A DNA stretch of 41,594 nt, from contig CAJCIC010000012.1 in assembly GCA_903970185.1 (NCBI GenBank), positions 1 to 41,594 of the forward strand. The letters are read 5' to 3'. Origin of the DNA: Gammaproteobacteria bacterium. Lineage in GTDB: Bacteria > Pseudomonadota > Gammaproteobacteria > Burkholderiales > Burkholderiaceae_D. The notes beneath the pieces were generated by a model that was given only the letters and a program-made list of their open reading frames with translations, was not told where the DNA came from and searched no databases. Below are positions 37,758 to 41,594 of this stretch, piece after piece. Within the stretch, counting starts at the first letter, position 1, and each line of letters starts with the position of its first letter. The position numbers and the translations under genes were made by a program.

Positions 37758-39236
37758 CTAGGCAAAAAGGCCGTGCAAAAACCATTGCTCGGCAACATCG
37801 TTGGCTCGCCTTTCACGGTAAACCCAAAGCAGCTGGCGTGCCTCATTTTCCGCGATGAAATAGTCGCGCTCGACAAGGCCATCATCCCACCATCCGGATT
37901 CGATGCGTTCCGGACCGCAAAGCATCACAAGCGGCGAGCCCCAGAAGGGTTTGTGGCCGCAAAGGCGCAAGGCCTTGGGTTCCTTCATGAGAAAGGTAGG
38001 CCTTGCAGCAGGAGGAGGTGCAATGGAAGCGGGCGCGGCCTGGGTTGCGCTTTGCATGCCCCAGCATCTTTCTGGGCGGTGCTCGGATTTTGCATAAACG
38101 CGGGTGATCGCATCTGTGCCAAGCCGTGCCGAAAGCTTCTCGATCAAGCGGTCAAGCGAGATCGAATGGCTTTGCGCTGTCGGAAACAATTCGCCGTTGG
38201 CGATGTCGGCTTGCGTGACATCGTCGGCACTTAAGCTCAGCTCTTCGACCGGGGCGTCCAGTCTTAACTGGTTTAACCGTTCACGGATCAAAGCGAAGAG
38301 GTGTTCGGGATCGTGACTCGGGTTGGCAAGTCCGATCTGAATGTGCGTGAGCGGCCGCTCCGAAGTCCGCCAGCGCTCGTGATGCAAGGTCAGCGTGAGC
38401 TGGGTCACGGCCGCCTGGCGAGCACCCAGCCATCCTGACAGTTGCGCCATCAGGCGGCGCGCGGCAAATCCGAGCGCCTCGGCATTTTCGACGCGTGCGA
38501 TCAATTCAAGGCGCGCCTCGAAACGCAACGGTGCTTCAAACCAGGTGTAAGGGGTTGCCTGCCCGCCATAAGCACGATCGAGTTCGTCAAGCAGCGCGCG
38601 GCCAAAGCGCCGTGTAATGCCAAAGCGCGGCAGACGGCGCAAATCCTTCAGGAAGCGGCAGCCGATGCCAGACAGGGTAGGCAAGTGCTCGCCGGTGCTT
38701 TCAAGAAGGTTGATCGACAGGCCATCGAGCCGCAAGGCAAGCTGATTCGATGATGCACACGCGGCTTTCAAAGGTTCTACAGATCGCGCCAAAAGCCATG
38801 CTCCGTGTGCTGTCGGTGCAACGCCTAGCGATGGCTTGAGGGCGAGCTCACGCAGCGACTGGAGGATTTTGCCAAGCAAGGCACGCCTGCCGCCAAAAAG
38901 ACGCAGGCTGGCCTGAATCTCAAGCAAAAGGCCGTGTTCCCTGACCGTGGTCAGCGGGGTATAGCGCAGGCACGCCAGGGCTGCTTCGTTTAGGGCCTGG
39001 CGCTCGTCGGCGGCATCGCGCTCGAGCAAAAGCACCTCTGGACAGAGGGCAAGGGCAGTCGCGACCGGCTGCATCGGGACAATCCCGGCGGCGCTGGCCG
39101 CCGCATTGGCCAGAGCGATCCAGCGTTTGCTGCCGTGGGCTTCAATGACCGCCACGGGCAGCACAAGCGCATCAGGTAGCCGGCGCTGGATGCGATCGAG
39201 CGGCAAAGTAGGGCAGTACAGTGCGACCCACAGCAT
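37758..39236 (-). CDS. imuB: ImuB, catalytically dead Y-family polymerase-like mutasome protein
   Basis: 492 residues from the ATG at 39236 (MLWVALYCPTLPLD, the standard ImuB start); this overlaps the imuA 3' end by 65 bases. The Y-family fold is present but the first catalytic Asp segment reads LWVALYCPTLPLD, and the second reads LLLEIQASLRLFGG. ImuB is therefore a scaffold, as in the rest of the family: it links DnaE2 to the beta clamp and to ImuA. A clamp-binding candidate is ELFPTAQ in the C-terminal half. The C-terminal tail after a Pro/Ala linker has PFWGSPLVMLCGPERIESGWWDD, conserved in ImuB. It is directly followed by the nuclease gene. Confidence 0.93.
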   Translation of the reverse strand: MLWVALYCPTLPLDRIQRRLPDALVLPVAVIEAHGSKRWIALANAAASAAGIVPMQPVATALALCPEVLLLERDAADERQALNEAALACLRYTPLTTVREHGLLLEIQASLRLFGGRRALLGKILQSLRELALKPSLGVAPTAHGAWLLARSVEPLKAACASSNQLALRLDGLSINLLESTGEHLPTLSGIGCRFLKDLRRLPRFGITRRFGRALLDELDRAYGGQATPYTWFEAPLRFEARLELIARVENAEALGFAARRLMAQLSGWLGARQAAVTQLTLTLHHERWRTSERPLTHIQIGLANPSHDPEHLFALIRERLNQLRLDAPVEELSLSADDVTQADIANGELFPTAQSHSISLDRLIEKLSARLGTDAITRVYAKSEHRPERCWGMQSATQAAPASIAPPPAARPTFLMKEPKALRLCGHKPFWGSPLVMLCGPERIESGWWDDGLVERDYFIAENEARQLLWVYRERRANDVAEQWFLHGLFA

Positions 39237-39969
39237 GGCGATTGATTCTCGGTGAGGCAACATCCGTTGGGCGCTTAACCAGCGGTGCACGCAACGGTCG
39301 GGGAGCAGGAAGATCCAAAAGCAGGGGCGCAGCCAGTACCGGTCCGCGCCGTTTCACGATACGCACCGAGAGCTTCCTCTCGCTAGTTCCTTTAGAACTG
39401 CCAAGCACAAGGCGCAACGGCGCGGGACTGGGCTGGTGCTGGGCGCTTTCAGGACGAAAAAGAAAACTCAGCCCGTTAGCACCAGCGGCAGCCACCTGCA
39501 GGCGTCTTAAGGCTTCCGGGCGCAGGGGATCGACCCAGCCGATCAAGGCACCGAAGGAAGCACTTTTAAGCGCCTGCTCAAGCGCCCAGAGACGATCGGC
39601 AGGACGAGGCGCGCGAACCATCAGGAGCCGGGCGGGATCGATGCCGATCTGGGCCCAGCCATCGGGATACACCGTCTGCTCATTTTCGTTTGCGGGAAGA
39701 AGCAGGATGATCTGGCGATGAGCGCGCGAAAGCCTGGCCAATACCGGTGCTAAAAGGCGCACCTCGCCAAGGCCGTAATGCGAAAGAAGCAGCTCGCTTA
39801 AACAGTGCGTCGGCCAGCCGCCGCCTGGCAATTCCTTGTCAAGTTCGGCAAAGCCACTTGGCATGCTCGGGTTCGATGCCACCAGCATATTGCCGCGCCA
39901 GAGGCGATCGCGTAGTGCCGATTCGAGTTCGATGAGGCTTGGTGATGGCAAATGCAGAAGTGCAGTCAT
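39172..39969 (-). CDS. imuA: ImuA, RecA-like SOS mutasome protein
   Basis: 265 residues. ImuA-type RecA/SulA-like core: FAELDKELPGGGWPTHCLSELL at the start, RQIILLLPANENEQTVYPDGWAQIG and RLLMVRAPRPADRLWALEQALKS. No complete Walker A is visible, as is common for ImuA. The C-terminal ~60 residues are Arg/Pro-rich. In Caulobacter, mycobacteria and pseudomonads ImuA acts with ImuB and DnaE2 in damage-induced mutagenesis. First gene of the leftward operon. The ATG at 39969 has no clear ribosome site; its leader is about 80 bases. Confidence 0.88.
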   Translation of the reverse strand: MTALLHLPSPSLIELESALRDRLWRGNMLVASNPSMPSGFAELDKELPGGGWPTHCLSELLLSHYGLGEVRLLAPVLARLSRAHRQIILLLPANENEQTVYPDGWAQIGIDPARLLMVRAPRPADRLWALEQALKSASFGALIGWVDPLRPEALRRLQVAAAGANGLSFLFRPESAQHQPSPAPLRLVLGSSKGTSERKLSVRIVKRRGPVLAAPLLLDLPAPRPLRAPLVKRPTDVASPRINRHAVGRTVLPYFAARSHPAPAT

Positions 39970-40040
39970 GACTTGAACAAGCCGTCAGAAAAGGAGGGGA
40001 CGTGGTGCTGGGCTGGCTTAGCGCGTGTGCCGCAGCATGT

Positions 40041-40052
40041 GAACAATCGTTC
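40041..40052. promoter_or_regulatory. GAAC-N4-GTTC palindrome, candidate LexA box of the imu operon
   Basis: The plus strand reads GAACAATCGTTC, flanked as T...C. This matches the Gram-positive LexA core (GAAC-N4-GTTC) and is close to the GTAC-N4-GTGC site reported for Pseudomonas putida LexA2, which controls imuA-imuB-dnaE2. It lies over the predicted transcription start, just after the -10 of the imuA promoter. No CTGT-N8-ACAG site was seen here. Confidence 0.6.
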
Positions 40053-40057
40053 CCTTA

Positions 40058-40086
40058 ACATTACGCCATAGGCAGGGTGGCGTCAA
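40058..40086 (-). promoter_or_regulatory. Sigma70 promoter of imuA-imuB-nuclease-dnaE2
   Basis: On the minus strand, TTGACG (40086-40081) and TAATGT (40063-40058) are separated by exactly 17 bases. Transcription would begin near 40051, inside the GAAC-N4-GTTC palindrome. This is the best-formed promoter noted in the window. Confidence 0.65.
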
Positions 40087-40243
40087 TGGCTGACGAGGTC
40101 GGCATTTGAGCGTACGTAGCTGTATGTGTCCGTTCCCCCCGCCAATCCTATCGGATCGCTCTGAACGTACCTTCCAAGGGTGGGAGAGCCGGTTCCGGTA
40201 ATTCGGACAGGGTTTTGATGGCTATAAGTGGATTCCTGCCGGG

Positions 40244-40567
40244 TTAAGCCGAGATTTTTTGCGGCGATGAATTGAAGTAAGCCGTATCGGGCGGCAAGCC
40301 GTCAAGGCTGCTGTGAGGACGTCGGCTGTTGTAGAACTGAAGGTATCGCGCCAGGTTGGCTTTGGCTGTTGAGCCTTCAGCACGCAACAGATCACGCATC
40401 ATCCGGCTGCCAGCAAACGGATACTCGAGGTGCAGCTCATCAATCCGGCGCATCAACGCGAGCTGCGCGTCTTGAATCGGCTTTGGCAGGTAATACACCG
40501 TGGAACGGTTCAGTTTCAGGACTTCGGCTTGCCGCTTGATGGGCAGCTTGTGTTGGCGGTCAATCAT
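40244..40567 (-). pseudogene. IS3-family orfB, in-frame deletion of the DDE catalytic core
   Basis: 107 residues instead of about 280. Residues 1-66 match the N-terminal HTH_21 part (IKRQAEVLKLNRSTVYYLP, YPFAGSRMMRDLLRAEG). From STAKANLARYLQFYNSRRPHSSLDG it is the C-terminal end. The whole rve/DDE catalytic region between them is missing, joined in frame near 40370-40380. Transposition activity should be lost. The ATG overlaps the orfA stop (ATGA). Confidence 0.85.
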
Positions 40568-40866
40568 CGCTTTCCGCTCAGCAATCCCGCCTTGGTGAGC
40601 GCACTTTCTAAAAAATCATTCTCCAGCGTCAGCTGGCCGATCTTGGCATGTAGGTCCTTGATGTTGGGACCCTCCGCGATCGGCGCCTCAGAGCCGCCGA
40701 ATGTTTCGCCAGCGCGCTCGAGCAGCTGGCTCTTCCACTGCGTGATCTGGTTGGCGTGGACATCGAAGTGCTCGGCCAGTTCGGCCAGCGTCTTGTCGCC
40801 TTTGATGGCGGCGATCGCCACTTTGGCCTTAAAGGCCGATGAGTGATTCCTGCGCGGTCTTCTCAT
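40564..40866 (-). CDS. IS3-family orfA
   Basis: 100 residues, full length. An N-terminal helix-turn-helix (FKAKVAIAAIKGDKTLAELAEHFDVHANQITQWKSQLL) binds the element ends, and a C-terminal leucine-rich coiled coil (IKDLHAKIGQLTLENDFLESAL) mediates multimer formation with the transposase. It appears intact. With orfB gutted, it could still bind ends of related copies. Confidence 0.9.
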   Translation of the reverse strand: MRRPRRNHSSAFKAKVAIAAIKGDKTLAELAEHFDVHANQITQWKSQLLERAGETFGGSEAPIAEGPNIKDLHAKIGQLTLENDFLESALTKAGLLSGKR

Positions 40867-40984
40867 GCAATGCTCCTACAGGCACAATGCCCATTGAAGC
40901 AGAAAATTCACCTAACCGCCTGTCCAGTTTTTAGGCCCCGGCTCTGGGGTCATAGTTTCGATGGTCGTTGTATCTGTTCCAGAC

Positions 40985-41392
40985 CTAAGACCGAGTGTGT
41001 TCACGGCGCAGGACCTGCAGCGTCAAAAAATAAACTAAGTCTAGTCCAACAACCGTCATTGCGAAGTAGCAGGCGCCGCCAACAGCAACAGCAAGCAGAA
41101 ATGCGCAGACGAAACACGAGAGCAAAAAGTACGTGCTCCTCGGCCTCACTGGCCGAAAACTCAACCCAGCGAGTGAGGCGCACAGGTATGCGCAGCCCAC
41201 AATGAAGGGGATGCCAACCGTAGACCACCAACTCGGTATTAAAATCTCAATTTGGAGATACGCGAGTATTGAATACCGATTTAAATCTACTGAGGCGTAC
41301 TGCGTATAGGAAGCAATAAGAACCTCACCTGCTCCCGCTAGACCGAGAATTAGGTAAACTATCGAATCACTTGCAGCTTTCTTGCTAATCAT
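40985..41392 (-). CDS. Small multi-pass membrane protein of unknown function
   Basis: 135 residues with about three to four hydrophobic helices: near 11-27, 50-75 and 86-128. No known family is recognised. The region is visibly AT-richer than the rest of the window, which suggests transfer. The ATG overlaps the stop of the upstream partial gene by 4 bases (ATGA), so the two are translated together. Such a pairing is seen for toxin/immunity genes and for other coupled accessory genes; neither can be claimed from sequence. Confidence 0.6.
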   Translation of the reverse strand: MISKKAASDSIVYLILGLAGAGEVLIASYTQYASVDLNRYSILAYLQIEILIPSWWSTVGIPFIVGCAYLCASLAGLSFRPVRPRSTYFLLSCFVCAFLLAVAVGGACYFAMTVVGLDLVYFLTLQVLRREHTRS

Positions 41393-41594
41393 TCGTCGCC
41401 GCCTTCCCCAGTAATTCCCTTACCAGCGGCACCTCCCACTTCCGCCGCAGTTGCTCCGGCTGGGTCTACTGCAAAAAAACCAAGAGAACACACGCTCAAT
41501 GCAGCCTGCTGACACAGAGCAAATTTCGCGAAATCAGGACTTAGCGGGTTTGTATTGTCAGGGAATTTCTGCTTGCAGTTGTCGATACCACGTT
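41389..41594 (-). CDS. 3' end of an unknown gene, cut by the window edge
   Basis: The last 67 codons of a frame that enters from the right edge without a stop. Readable segments are DNCKQKFPDNTNPLSPDFAK, then a Cys-containing LCQQAALSVCSLGFF and a Gly/Ala-rich tail ending GEGGDE. Three Cys residues fall in about 40. No family is recognised. It overlaps the membrane-protein gene start by 4 bases. Base composition is like that gene and unlike the housekeeping part. Confidence 0.55.
   Translation of the reverse strand, partial: RGIDNCKQKFPDNTNPLSPDFAKFALCQQAALSVCSLGFFAVDPAGATAAEVGGAAGKGITGEGGDE

Larger units (their letters stand above)
40204..40926 (-). mobile_element. IS3-family remnant with internal deletion
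   Basis: About 720 bases containing orfA and a shortened orfB. Imperfect terminal repeats are suggested: CGGACAGG at 40204-40211 and, at the other end, CCTGTCCA at 40919-40926 (TGGACAGG on the minus strand). Further matching inward is weak and no exact target duplication is seen, so the ends are tentative. A full copy of this type is about 1.2-1.3 kb; the shortfall fits the missing part of orfB. Confidence 0.55.

Noticed and set aside
39970..40203. Canonical proteobacterial LexA box (CTGT-N8-ACAG) upstream of imuA
   Set aside because: No such sequence was seen; CTGTATGTGTCC near 40120 lacks the second half-site.

Overview
This is a GC-rich window from a Gram-negative chromosome, most likely a betaproteobacterium of the Burkholderiales or a close relative. 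The pointers are lpxH (lipid A synthesis), a Csd6-type L,D-transpeptidase followed by ppiA-ppiB-lpxH, cysE near trmJ and divergent suhB, and an imuA-imuB-dnaE2 mutagenesis cassette. The genus cannot be read from the sequence alone.

Left part (1-22,700) is mostly housekeeping. cysS runs leftward and overlaps the start of a further gene at the edge. Rightward, a TPR protein, an L,D-transpeptidase, two cyclophilins and lpxH form a tight run with 4-base overlaps. Leftward, trmJ, a PrpF-family isomerase and cysE form a second run. suhB, an M1-type metallopeptidase, a membrane protein, mutS and a Tat-exported degenerate metallophosphoesterase follow. Next come an M20 amidohydrolase with an MHS-type transporter, a tRNA-Ser(UGA), a small methyltransferase and a large glycosyltransferase-like TPR protein.

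Middle part (22,774-32,430) holds two adjacent leftward c-di-GMP proteins. One has three PAS and two GAF domains, a dead GGDEF and an intact EAL. The other has a pseudo-receiver, PAS, intact GGDEF and intact EAL. A hairpin-rich stretch of about 480 bases without a convincing gene lies upstream of the second. After it come a YCII-like protein, an amidohydrolase, a catalase-like haem protein and a small lipoprotein.

Right part (32,626-40,086) is the most interesting. A leftward SOS mutagenesis operon reads imuA, imuB, a DEDDh exonuclease fused to a GIY-YIG (UvrC-N/Cho-like) nuclease, then dnaE2. The SRAP gene (abasic-site DNA-protein crosslinker) converges on dnaE2 with a 1-base gap. In front of imuA is a good sigma70 promoter (TTGACG-N17-TAATGT) with a GAAC-N4-GTTC palindrome over the predicted start site. 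That palindrome resembles the Gram-positive LexA box rather than the usual proteobacterial CTGT-N8-ACAG. An IS3-family remnant whose transposase lost its DDE core in frame lies just upstream. The last 600 bases are AT-richer and carry the 3' end of an unknown gene that overlaps a small membrane protein by 4 bases.
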